From NCBI RefSeq assembly GCF_964275005.1, contig NC_092697.1:16766138-16830137 (forward strand): a DNA stretch of 64,000 nucleotides, written 5' to 3'. The notes beneath the pieces are model-generated. The model was not told the origin of the DNA and did not search any database. It worked only from the letters and a program-made list of their open reading frames with translations. This DNA is from Diadema setosum (taxonomy: Eukaryota > Echinodermata > Echinoidea > Diadematoida > Diadematidae). Positions 1 through 12,699 of the stretch are shown here, in pieces (position 1 is the stretch's first letter; each line of letters starts with the position of its first letter). The position numbers were made by a program, and so were the translations under genes.

Positions 1-2584
1 GGTTTATGGCATAAAACTGACTGTATAGTCAAATTTACAATTGATCATAATGGCTGTGAGTGGGCTCAAAGTCTGTACAGATTGTAAACTTAACATTGAC
101 AGTTCTGTAGTTCATGATATCAAAACCAATTCATCACCATCACCACTGGAAGTACAAGTTAGATTGTATCAACTGCAGTTACAATGTGTTGTTCACTTTG
201 AACACCACATACAAACCTGTACTGTATACACCATACATTTACAGTGAGTCTAACATTAACTTTCCGACAATTCTGTGATTGTTCATATACTGTGTACTAC
301 AATATGTACCAGTACATGTATTGCGTGCATGTCACATTAATTTTGGGATCAGAGTTAACATTTTTGCACATTCTTATTAAATTCGTGAATCTAGGATCTA
401 GCTCGTTAAATTTGTGAGAACAAAATCCCACAAAATATTCATGGCATATGAAACATGTAAAAAAAAAAAAAAAATCACTGAAAACTGCAAATATCACCTT
501 AGATTACAACTTATACACATTCAGCTTTCAGCATTCCTCCTGTGACCTTCATATTCACATTGACTGGCTTTGTCAAAAACAATGTATTTTTTTTTTTTTG
601 AATCAGCAAAATAATGCATTTCACAAAGGCACGGGCTTGTATTGTTACATTCCTTTCAAACAGCACAGCAATGACAAGTGTAGAGAATATCTGGCTTCCA
701 GTTTCATTGTCATTAGCTGTTCTGTTGTTCACTTCATTATGTCTGCAATAATCAGGATGAGAACATAAAGAAATACTATCAATTAAAGAAATCATGGTGT
801 ACTCTTACAATGTACTGTACTTTGGATACAGCTCAAGAGTTCCTCACCTACTTTGTTGGCAGTGGTGTCTGTCGCTCTCCAACATACCGCAGCCCCTCCC
901 CTCTCCCTCTCCTCCCCCCACCCCCATCCCCACACCTTCCAGCGTGTTAACGCAATGACCTAAGCTTGTTTACATCTCATCTTAGCAGGCTGTCATGAAC
1001 TTTGTGACGCTGATATCACATTGTCCCTAGATATACGTTATGCTTTTTGACCCGTGATATACATACAATATATGCTAAGCCACAACAAAGCAAGCATTGG
1101 TGATGAAACACTGAAGCATCCATCTGTGCCACCATTGAAAAACAGAAGACTCTAACACTGTACAGTACTGTACTTTTTGGTGTTCAAAACTTAAATCGTG
1201 GGGGGGGGGGGGGTATAAAAACATATACCGGATATTTAAGCTCGTCACTCAACCTGTATAAGTATGAATTTCAAGGAGAAAAGAGACTGTCATTGCTATT
1301 CTTTCTCTCTCTCTTTTCCTTTCTGAGACTATATGATAGATTATCTCCCTTCCTAATGAGGATTACCAGCTACAGTGTACTGTACAAAACTTTTACTGTA
1401 TATGATACCTATAATGCTTGTTATAAATCAAATGCTTATTTTCTTAAATGTTGTTGGAGCAGTAGCTTTCATCTGGTAATCATATTGTTGATGAGCTCAG
1501 CTGGAGAAGTGCCATTTCTGGAGTGTGAGGGAAGGAGCATTGTTAATTATCATTTCTGCTTTGTTTCAAGACACTAGAAGGGGAGCCATTGAATTATTGT
1601 TCTGATGCAATGCACGTACATTTTAGCACAATTTAACTCCAAGTTTGAATTGGCTTTGAAAAGCTCATCTGTTGAGGTCTATCCGATGCATATAATGATT
1701 GATGTTTCAGCAAAGTTGGACTTACACTTTCATGTATGCTTGTAGACCAAATATTTACAAAACTGCTACATATGTCATAACCTCAAAATTATACTATACC
1801 CCCATTGGTTTGATGATGAGTGATATTTAGGCCCATGCTTTAATCAGGAGCCCCTTGGACATTATGAAGAAAAACACCAATGAATTCATGATATGTGTAG
1901 ATTAATATATGGCTAAATACTTTTACATAGGCATAAGGGGGAAATAAATAAGACAGTGATTGACTGGGAGTCTGAAGTAGGCAGATGGAGCATACACAGC
2001 TATGACATCATTTCTATCGATGGAGCATACACAGCTATGACATCATTCAGCTGACGTGATCTATTCTATACGTGGAAACCGAAATCACTCACAATATTAA
2101 AAATGCATAAATTCTGCTTTGGCCACATACAGGTTGTACATCTTACAGCAGGTGGATCCAGTCTGTGCATTTCATGATTTTACTGACAGAACTACAGCTA
2201 CAGCACTATCTAGTGATGAATTGGCCCAAGTCTGAGAAAGTGTGCCTTGAAGAATTAATCACTACCATTGGTTTGTACAGCAGCACTATATATACAGTCT
2301 ACTAGACACATCTACTGTTCTGTGTTCTAGTCACTTCCAGTATTATTTTATGCAAATTATGGGTTTCTATCCATGGGTAATTAAAGTTGAGTCCAGATTG
2401 AACAGAAAAATTGACATCATGTAATGACCATGTTTGCAAAAGGAGCTGCACTACTGTAGGCAATTACACAACTTTAAGTACCTGTTAGGGAAAGAAGGTG
2501 TGGCATAATTCTTTAGATAGGAACTCGGGTGTGTAAAATTGATAACTGTGATATACAATGTATGCTGACTGAAGCAAAGATGAT
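1..2584. other. No gene found
   Basis: AT-rich sequence with short homopolymers and the 30-bp duplication at 1984. A C-rich patch lies near 890-930. No splice-consistent exon was recognised. Confidence 0.5.
1984..2048 (+). repeat. Short direct repeat, 2 x 30 bp
   Basis: gatggagcatacacagctat... occurs at 1984 and 2019, identical for about 29 bp. Confidence 0.85.
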
Positions 2585-2798
2585 TACTGTAAAAGTGGAA
2601 ATTTTCGCGGTGTTGAAATTTTCGCGCATTTCGCGCAACCAGAAACTAGCGCGAAAATAAAAACACGCAAATATTTTTGCTTGCCATACGTTCCTGTGCG
2701 TGATGTCTTGATTCCGCAGAATTAAAAACACGCGAAACTCTTCTGACCCTGCCTAGCGCGAAAAATTACTCGCGCGAAAATATCCATTTTTACAGTAA
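2585..2798 (+). mobile_element. MITE family A (TACTGTAAAAGTGG...), copy 1
   Basis: The inverted termini read tactgtaaaagtggaaattt and, at the right end, aaatatccatttttacagta. The interior is rich in TTTTCGCG/CGCGAAAA. Related copies lie at 6188, 26367 and 30564. Confidence 0.75.
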
Positions 2799-4384
2799 AT
2801 GGTATGGACTCATTATAGGCTAAAGACAGTCCATCATTGCTCACCCTAACTGGCCTGCCATATACCATCATACAAATATGTTTGTATTAAACTGGGTGAC
2901 CATAATGCATCTTATATCACCTTGCCAAGGAACAGACATCTTAATCTTTTCTCACAAACAGTCTGTAGAATTACCCATTATAATACTGAGCTATATATTT
3001 ACAAAGTGACATCACCAGTGTGACACAGGAAAATTCATATCCACATTACAATTTGAAACATCACTCTTTGTAGATGTTTGTGATATGGAGTATCTGTAGC
3101 TTTTAGAAGTTCATAAAATGCACTCACCTGATCAGGACTCTACAATTGTGCTCCCAAACTGCAAACTACAATGTATGGCAGAGAAATTGAGCTGCGTCAC
3201 ACAACGAGACAGTTAAATGAGGCCTCTCCAAAAGTCTCATCTGCTTTAAACTGCAGCATTCAAATCAACATCACAAGCTTGCCACATGTATGCTTCCTGA
3301 CTTGTAGACTGGAGTGAATGTAACAATTGCGGACAACACCTGCTTGAGAATAGAACCCTACCAGGAAATGCAGTTGGCATCAAGCAGGGGTGGAAAGTTT
3401 TGCTAGGTGTGTCATGAAAGGCAAAAGGGGTACCCAAGGCCTATTGCTATTAAACCTGGAGACATTCCCACTCTCAAGAAAAAGATCACTTTTTGTGTCT
3501 AGTATGATACAGTATTAACAATGAATGATTCATCACACTACAGCTGTACATACTCAGCTCCCACAATAGACTGTTTCTGTGATTCTGTATTCAAATTCTA
3601 TGAGTACAATGTATGTAAGCCTTGTTCCAAAACAGATTGCCTTTCAAATTTAAAACAACCAAACAGAGCTTGCCCTCAGCTTGCCCTACCTAGCAACACC
3701 TGGTGAATGCTATTTTAAATTCCAGCCAAAAAAAAATAATAATAATTAATAATAATAAATAAACTAAATTGGAAGGAGCAGGTGAATAAAATGGTTCATC
3801 ACTAGAGTAGGAAAAGAAAATATATGAATTTCTTAATACGATATATACAAATAACCTGTTGTAGCAGAATTACAGGAGCATAATGCTAATTTCTACCTGG
3901 TAATAACTTGAAAACAACAAGAAAAGGACAGCTTTAGATACAATTCCATATTTTGGCAATTTTTCTTTTCTGCAAGCCAGTATGTATGACATATAGAAAG
4001 AGTGTGAATGGGTGGGGGGGGGGGGTGAGGGAGAGAAGGTGCAGAATCTACACTTTGAATTTTAAAGAGGAGAGACTGTGTGCAGCAATGGCTCAGTTGT
4101 TTTCATTGCCCTTCATACTGGTCTAGCTCCAAAACTTGTAGAGCAACTGGTCAAAATGAAGCATTGCAAGTCCAGTGATTACTTGACTAGTGTGTTTTGC
4201 CATTTTTAGACAGGTACACACACACACACACACATGAACTAACGATAAGATTCGCTTTGAAAATCCAATGTCACCAGGGAGGTCACGCAACAATTATTCT
4301 TCCATTTGCTTTACATTCAAGTCCACACTACCACTTTCATCAATGTCCAGAGATTCTGTTTGGGGGGAAAAAAGAAAAAAGAGA
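2799..4384. other. No gene found
   Basis: Unique-looking AT-rich sequence with short A, G and CA runs. The short frames at 3246-3437 and 3521-3706 have no family resemblance. Confidence 0.5.
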
Positions 4385-4390
4385 CAGATA

Positions 4391-4577
4391 CAGGGTTCGA
4401 AATTGGCGATGGTCCGCTGGCCATTGGCCACCCAAAATCACGTCGGACTAGCTAAAAATCATAAAATTCTGAAGTTACTAGTCCGTCTGGCTAGCCAAAA
4501 TATTGCTTCAGTGTTAAAATTGATTCTAAGTAGTCCGCCTGGCTAGTTAAAAAAAAAAAAGTTAAGTGCGACCCCTG
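4391..4577 (+). mobile_element. hAT-like MITE
   Basis: Ends cagggttcgaaattggcg and cgacccctg (inverse CAGGGGTCG). The sequence cagata directly flanks both sides, a 6-bp duplication. The inner segments gtccgtctggctagc and gtccgcctggctag are direct repeats. CAGGG termini fit the hAT superfamily; class inferred. Confidence 0.6.
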
Positions 4578-4583
4578 CAGATA

Positions 4584-6187
4584 CTTTGATCATACAGTTG
4601 TTGTTGTGTTTTGTTGTTTTTTTTTTAAGGAAGCAGTAGCTACAGAGATTAATGGGCAGCTTCATCCAGCATGACATGTGTACGTGCACAGTATGTTCGA
4701 GTTGTGACTGCAAACACGTTTGCGCCTGTGACTTTTTCTGACCCTCACACGGTGACTGAAAATTGTCTGCGCCAGAGGAAGTTCCCCCTGCCTAGATGCT
4801 GTATGATTCACTATTTCATACAGTCTACAAGAAATTGACCTTTTCTTTACACTGCTTACAAACTGTCCACCTTAAGGTATAGACGAGCAGTGTGGATGGC
4901 TGCCCTGGAATATTTTTTTTTTTTTTTTTTTTTTGGGGGGGGAGCTGTCCTAAGATGGGAATTATGGAGAACTTTATGGAGGAGTTACCTTTTAATGCAA
5001 AAACAAATAAACAAACAAACAAAAACAAAAACAAAATCACTACAGAATCCTTTGCTGAATACATTTAAAGATCAGAGTCAATAATCTGAGGATAATACTT
5101 GAAATGTTTTTATACAGGTGTATGACTTACATGTAATTTACTGTTTTTATGTGTACTGTACATGACTTGAGCAAAATTTATTTCCAGATTGGACAATGAA
5201 ATTGAATAGAATTGAATTAAATCCATCTCTGTCACCAAAATTCAAATAATATGGCTATCTTTAAAGTGATGATTTAAAGATAAATAGCTTTTTACCAGAA
5301 CCTAAAACTACTGCCATATCAACAAAATTCTAGCTCTCTGTAATACCATGAAAAGTGTTCTTTACATGTTGTGCACACAGAAAGCATGCCTCTGTTTGCA
5401 CAACATGTAACTTTTTTTTTACAAAATATATCTATACAGTGTAAGATTTCCTCTGTATTGAGCATTAAAAAAAAAATCTACCTCCTATACATGTATGTAA
5501 CGTGATACAAAAAGAACAGCAAATCATGCCTAACTAAAAATGGATATCAACCAAAGTCACTATAAAAAAAATGATCAATTCTAAAACATTTTTACAGCTC
5601 CACGTATCCACAATTACTTTATCTGGCTCTTTGGACATGTGCTTGTCATTACGCCACATATGATATAAGGCCTCTGACTTCTGATACATTTCCTGCTTTC
5701 CACTCATGTTTTTCATGATAAATTTATTGCTTGGATACAATGAATTTAAATGCTTTCATTTGTGTCCTTCTGGTTATGGGTATACCCTGAAAATGAAAGC
5801 AGTCTCGGGCATATATCACATTTGAAAAAAGGGGCATTCATGGTTGGTGTCAGGTTTACTGATGTCATCGCTTTACTGACTTCTTAATAGCTTTCACTGC
5901 TACAAATGGCAGATATACAGATGCTGTCTTACAGTATTACAGGAAGAGATGGACTTCAAAGGATTTTTTCACAGACAAAATGAAGGAGAATTATTTTAGC
6001 CAGATTACATACACCTGTACAAAGTTTTTAAATACAAAATTGTACCTGGTATCATCATTGAACATAGTAATCTATCCATTCATCAAAATCACTCATATAT
6101 TCATATAATCTCCTACTGTAAATTTCTTGGGATTTTCCACTTGTTGCTGTGGTTTGAAATGCCTGGTCTCTAAATACACTCACTGTG
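4584..6187. other. No secure gene
   Basis: Poly(T) and poly(G) runs at 4911-4942. The minus-strand frame at 5590-5720 (KQEMYQKSEALYHMWRNDK) looks protein-like but has a poor acceptor and is left uncalled. Confidence 0.4.
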
Positions 6188-6393
6188 TACTGTAAAACGG
6201 GAAATTTTCATGCATTTTACGCAACCATAAACTAGCGCGAAAATAAAAGCAAGCAAATATTTTTGCTTGCCATATGTTGCAGTAGTTGATGTCTTGATTC
6301 CGCAGACTTAAAAACATACAATGTATGAAACTCTTCTTGGCGGGCCGAGCACGAAAAATTAGTCACGCAAAAATATCCACTTTTACATTGTAC
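6188..6393 (+). mobile_element. MITE family A, copy 2
   Basis: Same orientation and interior as 2585-2798 (gcgcgaaaataaaagcaagc and similar), but more diverged, with several CG sites lost. Confidence 0.7.
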
Positions 6394-7225
6394 AACTGTA
6401 TTGGGAAAAATGACACATGAAGAGCAAGTTTTCAAGTCTTCCTGTATTCAATTTTTGTTGATACGTGGGTATGAAGCACATGTGCCAAACCTTTACCACT
6501 TTGCTAGTAAAGGGTTTGCTTCAAAAGCTAAATACAATGTATGTCCTCCCCTCTTTTCATTTACTTGCAGTACTCTCCCTCTCTCTGTTATGTTTTGTTT
6601 GTTTGTTTGTATGTTTGTTTGTTTGTTGTTGTTTGGTGAGAGGGAGAATGGGTTTAAACTCTTGAATGTAGAATAAAACATCTTTATTGTATAAAACGGT
6701 TATCCTCATCTTGGGATATTTTCTATTTATAAAAGTTTGAAACACTCAGGGTACAATAAGGAAGCAATGGAAGAAAAGAAAAAAAATGGCCCTGAAAAGG
6801 CACTGAGGCATCAGTGATGGTAATATCATACAATGCTGTACATATTTCTGAGTATCTGATGTGTGACTAGGCAATGTCCAGAATGCCCTAAAACAGTAAG
6901 TGTGAAAGATCCAAAGAAAGGACAAAGTGCTATACTACATTGTATGTACAGATTTAAACATTCATTAATTAATTATATCATTAAATATACAAAATGTATG
7001 AACAAATTGTATCAGAAGTTGATCAGAGCCCATGTACCGGTATTGCAAATCCTCCAAACATGTAAGAAGTGAAAAACAAAACTTAACATTCAATTGAATG
7101 TATGATAGTTCTTGGCCGTCTAATTTTCATTTCTGATTCATCCTTGAAATGGCAAACCTATTGGTTGCCTTAAAATTGATCTCATTTCTATGTATCAAAA
7201 AAGATTAGGCCCAATTCTAACATAC

Positions 7226-7254
7226 CTTGTACACAAGACTTTAGAGAAACTGAC
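7226..7254 (-). CDS. Candidate micro-exon (speculative)
   Basis: A 29-nt stretch between acceptor ccaacactccag and donor gtatgt reads VSFSKVLCTR in phase 0, which matches the exit phase of the candidate exon at 8131-8208. At this size a chance match is quite possible. Confidence 0.2.
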
Positions 7255-7316
7255 CTGGAGTGTTGGACAATACATGGTACATTGTGAACAGTGACTATGT
7301 TGCAGGCCTTACATTG

Positions 7317-7469
7317 CAGGAACGGCGCAGTGTTTTCAAAAGTGTGGGGGCCCACTTTCGGGTTTCATGAGCTAACAAAGTGATGACACCTTATGTATTC
7401 CTTTGTATGGTGCACAAAAAGTGTGGGGGCCCGAGCCCCCACGGCCCCCACGGCTGCACCGGCCCTGCA
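7317..7469 (+). mobile_element. Short GC-rich MITE
   Basis: Ends caggaacggcgcag and ctgcaccggccctg are inverted; cattg flanks both sides. The interior repeats aaaagtgtgggggccc twice. Confidence 0.65.
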
Positions 7470-7548
7470 TTGTATATTGGGGCAAAATGAACTTGATGAG
7501 CTGACGTTTCAAACTTTTCTTTGATCAACTTTGCCCACTTCCCTGTTT

Positions 7549-7905
7549 TTAAAGGCATAATTTACCATTTGCAGATGAAAGCATTAGTGCTTTAAAATAG
7601 TTCTAAAATGTGAGTTAGGGATAGAAACAACCACTGTCAAAATTTGAATCCGTATAATCGATGTTAAGTGTTGTTAAATACACAAAATGTGAACAATAGT
7701 TATAATAAAAATGTTTCCAGACTAAACCGTATACAGTTACGGTTTACTGAGAAAAACCCTGATATCTCCTTATATTTTAGGTTTTATTGCAAATATTTCA
7801 TATGGTAGGATGTTTTATGATACAACAGACCTACACATATGCATGAAATGTGATATCTTGAACATTTTTGAAATCACTGCTCCCAAAGGTAAACTGGACC
7901 TTTAA
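7549..7905 (+). mobile_element. MITE family B (TTAAAGGCATAATTTACC), copy 1
   Basis: About 355 bp with imperfect inverted ends (ttaaaggcataatttacc and ggtaaactggacctttaa). A TTAA is at each edge in all three copies, which suggests TTAA or TA target duplication. Confidence 0.8.
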
Positions 7906-8130
7906 GATCCATTGTACAAGAATGTAAAATCATGTACTTCTTGTAGTCAGCTGCAGTGGTATTCCCAAGCTTTCTGCATTTCATTCACACGAGTTTGTGA
8001 AACAGGTCAACAATTCAGGCTGTCCTGCCTGTTCAGGGAGGTTTTATAAGCCACCCAAAATCCCCTGCAATACCAGATAATGCAACAAGCTTGAGTGGCC
8101 CACGAAAATGGACAACTGACCAGGACATAC

Positions 8131-8208
8131 ATAAGCCTCTGCGAGCAAGCTAGCCAGATCATCGAGGTACTTGTCCACCTGGCTGACCAGCCATTGTCCC
8201 TGTGCCCA
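8131..8208 (-). CDS. Candidate internal exon (low to moderate confidence)
   Basis: Twenty-six codons lie between a good acceptor (aattcccatag) and a strong donor (gtatgtcc), phase 0 at both ends. They encode WAQGQWLVSQVDKYLDDLAS then LLAEAY, which looks like an amphipathic helix in a real protein. It could belong to the gene starting at 14645, about 6.3 kb upstream. Confidence 0.4.
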
Positions 8209-8540
8209 CTATGGGAATTACAGCAGAAATCAGTGAAGCTCTGTTCACTCAACCTTTCAATACGCAGAAAGGACAAAATGTCTGGTTAAAACTCAGCTGA
8301 TTTTACCATTATCAGTAAATTTTACCATGCAAAACTAAACTGTACAAAATTTAGGTTTAAAGCTTCAACATACCTTCATGGTACAGTAACCGGTAACTGT
8401 TACAAACCTGTATGTTACACTGTACAGTACACTCCTCTTGCAAGTTGTGGTCTCAATATCACGAACTTGTGTGTTTACAACTGAATATGACTGTAAATAC
8501 ATGTATGTACAATGATTATCATCACATCAGACAATAAAAT

Positions 8541-8860
8541 TCATTCGTTCATCCATCCATCCATCCATCCATCCATCCATCCATCCATCCATCCCTCCCT
8601 CCCTCCCTCCCTCCCTCCCTCCCTCCCTCCCTCCATCCATCCATCCATCCATCCATCCATCCATCCATCCATCCATCCATCCATCCATCCATCCATCCAT
8701 CCATCCATCCATTCATTCATTCATTCATTCATTCATTCATTCATTCATTCATTCATTCATTCATTCATTCATTCATTCATTCATTCATTCATTCATTCAT
8801 TCATTCATTCATTCATTCATTCATTCATTCATTCATTCATTCATTCATTCATTCATTCAC
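8541..8860 (+). repeat. Tetranucleotide microsatellite (ATCC, CTCC, ATTC)
   Basis: About 320 bp in blocks: ATCC, then CTCC, ATCC again, then ATTC. The 175-codon open frame across it (repeating His/Pro/Ser/Ile) is an artefact. Confidence 0.97.
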
Positions 8861-9103
8861 ATTCAAACAGAAATGGCAGGTTACACATTCAATACTCCCT
8901 GCCTCCTCCTTGGAGAGCTGTAAACAGTGAAGCACCCAAAAAATCTGCATTTAATGTTTGTCATGTAATGGTTTCTGAATGCCCAAGATACCTAGTAGGT
9001 AGTCAGCTGGGTTACAGCACGTCTAGGTGTGTGTATTAAAATCAGTGCATTTTTATGCATTTTAGTGAAACAGTATGATACTCTTTTCCTCTTACAGTGT
9101 ATG

Positions 9104-9545
9104 TTTAAAGGGACATTCCAAACGATTTTCATTATTTCACATCATGTAGTACATAAATCGACAACTCCATGTATAGATTTGTGGAATTTATTGTGGTTCT
9201 TGAGCAGAGAAACAATACTTTGAAAAACCTTAAATTCACATATTCACATATTTCAGAAATGTAGCAGTGTAATTCCATTAAAATACCGCTTGCTTGCGAG
9301 TTCACCTGTGTATAATCTATGCATGCCTTCTTCTTTTGTTCTGCTTTCTTGAGCCCCAACTCATGCATTCTTATGGTGACTCTGCCATGTCACCATCCTT
9401 GTTCATTGCAATTTGTTCTAAAATTTTGAAAATATTCTTATTCTTCATCCCAATTATCACAAATTCTGAAACTCTGTCCTCAGCATAAATAATTTATAGT
9501 TGTTCAAATGCAAAAATCTGAAAATCATCCGGAGGTCTCCTTTAA
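9104..9545 (+). mobile_element. Probable MITE (TTTAAAGGGACATTCC)
   Basis: Left end ttaaagggacattccaaacg and right end gaaaatcatccggaggtctc then ctttaa are imperfectly inverted. Single copy in this window. Confidence 0.45.
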
Positions 9546-9965
9546 ATGCAGTATATATGTTATTGCCACACCATACTGTAGTAGAGTTACTGGTACCACT
9601 ACCTCTACACATTCGAGTTTGATGATTTTAAGCCCACTCAGTGCAGCATTACACCCTTTGTACAGTTTGCACCGACCAAGAAATTTGCTGGAAATTTCAC
9701 ACTTGTTTTTTTTCTTCTTTTTTTTTTCTCTCTCTCTCTCTCTTTTCTTCACTTCAGCCCTTCAAACTCTCTGTGTATGGAAGCCAGTAAGCAGGTACTG
9801 AAAGCAGTTTAGCTTCTCCAATTACACTGCTTCTATGAATCTCTCTCATCTCAAAAACAGTGAAAGGGATCTATAGTTTTGGTTGAGACCAAAATTCATA
9901 CTTCTGACTTTTGTGTGTGTGTGTTTGATATAATGAGAGACCTTTTTCAATATGAAGAAAAAAAA

Positions 9966-11280
9966 CTAGAAATGTCGCTATGGCGACTGATGCCTCCGCC
10001 ATAATGCATGATTCTCCCAAAAAGCGTATAGTACAATGTCTTCACAATGTGTGATCCATGACAGTTTCACATAACTGGCAAAATATTGAAATGACAGGTT
10101 TGTCAGAAATGTCTTGAACTGGGTTTGCTATACTTTTCTAAGAGTGCAGGTACACATATTTGGGGAATTTTGGGAAAGTTTATGCAATGAGTAATTTCCA
10201 AGGTACGAAGAGTGTGATGACGGTACAAAATAGATTTTTTTTTTTTTTTTTTTTTTTGGGGGGGGGGGGGGCATTGAAACCTGGCCTTTGACCCTTAACC
10301 TTTGACCTTCTGGCTGGAAATTTCCCGGAGAATCTCCATTAGGTAATGCATGGATTAAGTTTTGAAACTAATAATGCAAGCATTGCATATACTAGTATAT
10401 GAGGGAAATAGTAAAATTTTGAGGAGTTGACCTTGACCTTTGACCCCTGACTATTGACCCATGACCCCTAAATTCCCTAGATAATCCCTGCCAGACAGTA
10501 CATGCATATGTACCAAGTTCCACGAAGATACATTGAAGCATTTGAGAGAAAAGTAATATTGCAACATTTTCACCTAACCTTTGACCTTTTGACCTTTGAC
10601 CTTATGACATGAAACTCTCTCTGGAGAATCTTTACGCAGTAGTACATGTCCACACCAAGTTTCAAGGAAATACCTTCGGGCATTGCATAGATATGGGGGA
10701 AATTGCAACATTTGTAGCATTTGACCTTGACCTTTTGACCTTTGACCTCTTGCCAATGTCACTAAAATCTACTCAATTAATTGTCCCATCATACATCATC
10801 CTTGGACCAAGTTTGGTGAAAGCTGCTTCATCCAGTTTTGAGTTATCACGTAAACAGATAAATTTTAGGATTTGACCTTGATCTTTGACCTTTGACCTCT
10901 GTCCGATTTCACTGAAAAACTAATCAAGTAATTGTCCCATCATACATCATCCTCCAACAAAGTTTGGTGAAATTTGCTCCATCCAGTCTTGAGTTATCGC
11001 GTAAACGGATACAATTTCATGATTTGACCTTGACCTTTGACCTTTGACCTTCAGCCGATTTCACCCAAAATCTAATCAAATAATTGCCCCATCATACTTT
11101 ATACTTGGACCAAGTTTGGTAAAATTCCAGTAAATATTACTCAAGTTATCGCGTAAACGAAAGCGGACGGACGTACGTACGGACGTACGGACGTACGGAC
11201 GTACAGACGTACAGACGGACGGACGGACGGACAACCCGAAAACATAATGCCTCCGGCACCACTTCGTGGCGGAGGCATAA
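9966..11280 (+). mobile_element. Hairpin-ended element with internal TGACCTTTGACC repeats
   Basis: The left end has the hairpin gtcgctatggcgac and tgcctccgcc. The right end is the palindrome atgcctccggcacc...ggcggaggcat. The subterminal inverted repeat is tgcctccgcc/ggcggaggca. Between about 10270 and 11130 the sequence repeats about every 150 bp: a TTGACCTTTGACCTTTGACC block, then text like aattgtcccatcatacatca, then gagttatcgcgtaaacg. A (GGAC/GTAC)n stretch lies at about 11163-11232. It sits inside a family C MITE. Non-autonomous; class uncertain. Confidence 0.7.
11163..11232 (+). repeat. GGACGTAC-type microsatellite
   Basis: Runs of ggacgtac, cagacgta and ggacggac just before the 3' hairpin of the surrounding element. 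Confidence 0.85.
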
Positions 11281-11551
11281 AAAGCATAAGTGATTGGTTT
11301 TGAAATGGCTGAGAAATCCAAACCTGAGCGATCCTAACAAAAGGTGGGACCCAACTGTTATTATGATCCCTTTGTTTTACTTTGTTTTTGGATGTCTCAG
11401 CCAATGGCTCCAAAACCAATTTTCATCACATACACTTTGAATTCCTCTTAGAATGGTATGCTCTGTACTACTTCATTAAGTGGTTTCTTGGTATAGCTCG
11501 CAAAAGTTGAAAGCCCAATCTCCATCTCCACAAATTCTATACCACCCCTTT

Positions 11552-11940
11552 AAAGGGATCGTATAGTTTTGGTTAAAAGACCTAATTTCAGGTTTCTAAC
11601 ATTATTTGGTGAGATAATGAGAAACCTCTTACGAAATATGAAAGAGCATGTAATTCTATGATGAATTCAATGTTAAATTTTATGAAAATTGGTTTTGAAA
11701 TGGCCGAGATATCAAAAAAAGAGCTCTTCTAATAAAGTGCGGGACCCACACTTTATTACCATCGCTTTGTTTTACTTTGTTTTTGGATGTTTCAGTCATT
11801 CCACACCCGATTTTCATCAAATAAACTTTGAATTCCTCTTAAAATGGTATGCTCTGTACAATATTATAAGTGTTTTCTTGGTATCTCGCAAAAAGTTAAA
11901 AGCCCAATTCTCATCTCCACCAATACTGTACTATCCCTTT
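11552..11940 (+). mobile_element. MITE family C, copy 2 (intact)
   Basis: Ends aaagggatcgtatagttttg and atactgtactatcccttt are inverted repeats. The interior is itself partly palindromic (ttggttttgaaatggccgag and its partner). It directly abuts copy 1, sharing TTTAAA. Confidence 0.8.
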
Positions 11941-12009
11941 AATGTACAAGAATATGAGTCTTTGTTGTGAGTAGGGATTGATGATCATCTCTGGATCAAT
12001 GTCATTCAC

Positions 12010-12082
12010 TTGCCCAGCAGACAACAGCGATCTTTTTTCATGGCACAATGAATGAAATATATTTCCTGTTTGCACTGAATCT
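12010..12082 (-). CDS. Candidate internal exon (low confidence)
   Basis: A short open stretch bounded by acceptor gatcttag and donor gtgaatg encodes IQCKQEIYFIHCAMKKDRCC then LLGK. The composition is protein-like and the piece is not part of the adjacent MITE, which ends at 11940. If the acceptor is the AG two bases further in, the phase would follow the exon at 14535. No homology is recognised. Confidence 0.3.
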
Positions 12083-12189
12083 CTAAGATCACAGTGCAGT
12101 GATTTCAACACTTCATATTACCGCTACTGAAAGGAATTGATTCACAAGTACTGGTACTAAGGAATAACAACTTCTGCTTTTTAAACTTT

Positions 12190-12668
12190 ATTTCCTCCAC
12201 TAAGGGATGAGGTTATGTTTTTGTTACTGTTGGTTTGTTTGTTTGTCCGTGTGAAAAATAACTGAAAAAGTCGTGGATGGATTTAGATGAAACTTACCAG
12301 ATAAATTGAGAATGACACAAGGAACAGATGATTAAATGTTGAGTAGTGATCCATGAATTTTTGTGGATTTTATGAAGGATCTTTGATATTTTGGCAGGTA
12401 GGGTCAATGAACTTGGGAGTTCAAGCTGTGCATTATTTTATGTTTTCATACGCGCACTAAAGTGTGTGCTCTAGTTTTTGCTAGGGCGCGGCGCACCACA
12501 CAGCTAGATATTGATGACGAAACAAAAGGCTTCTATATTGGGAAATCGGGGAACTTACAGCATGCCTAGTACGTGTGGGGGGAAATTGATCACTGATCTC
12601 TGTGGAAGAACAAGTGGATAGAAATGAGCTGCTTGGCGGATGGTCTGCACTCTCAGAGTGCTTCTCTA
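12190..12668 (+). mobile_element. Probable DNA-element remnant
   Basis: Starts tttcctccactaagggatga and ends gcttggcggatggtctgcac then tctcagagtgctt. The pattern (a paired 'start of a repeat' and 'nggaggtctgc' end) resembles a repeat class of marine invertebrates; single copy here, so family is inferred. Confidence 0.4.
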
Positions 12669-12699
12669 GTGTTGTAAATCCAGTAACGATGCAAAGTAT

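Larger units (their letters stand above)
9863..11552 (+). mobile_element. MITE family C (AAAGGGATC...), copy 1, interrupted
   Basis: The left part (9863 to about 9960) and right part (about 11283-11552) together match the intact copy at 11552-11940: aaagggatctatagttttgg at the left and agcccaatctccatctccac near the right. A 1.3-kb unrelated element separates them. Confidence 0.75.

Noticed and set aside
5534..5740. Minus-strand exon (KQEMYQKSEALYHMWRNDK...)
   Set aside because: The peptide looks plausible, but the acceptor has no pyrimidine tract and no phase link to other exons could be shown.
8512..9039. 175-codon open frame on the plus strand
   Set aside because: It is the translation of the CATC/CATT microsatellite plus flank (His/Pro/Ser/Ile repeats), not a gene.
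11080..11420. Minus-strand frames with VRPSVRTSVRP repeats
   Set aside because: They translate the GGAC/GTAC microsatellite and hairpin end of a transposon.
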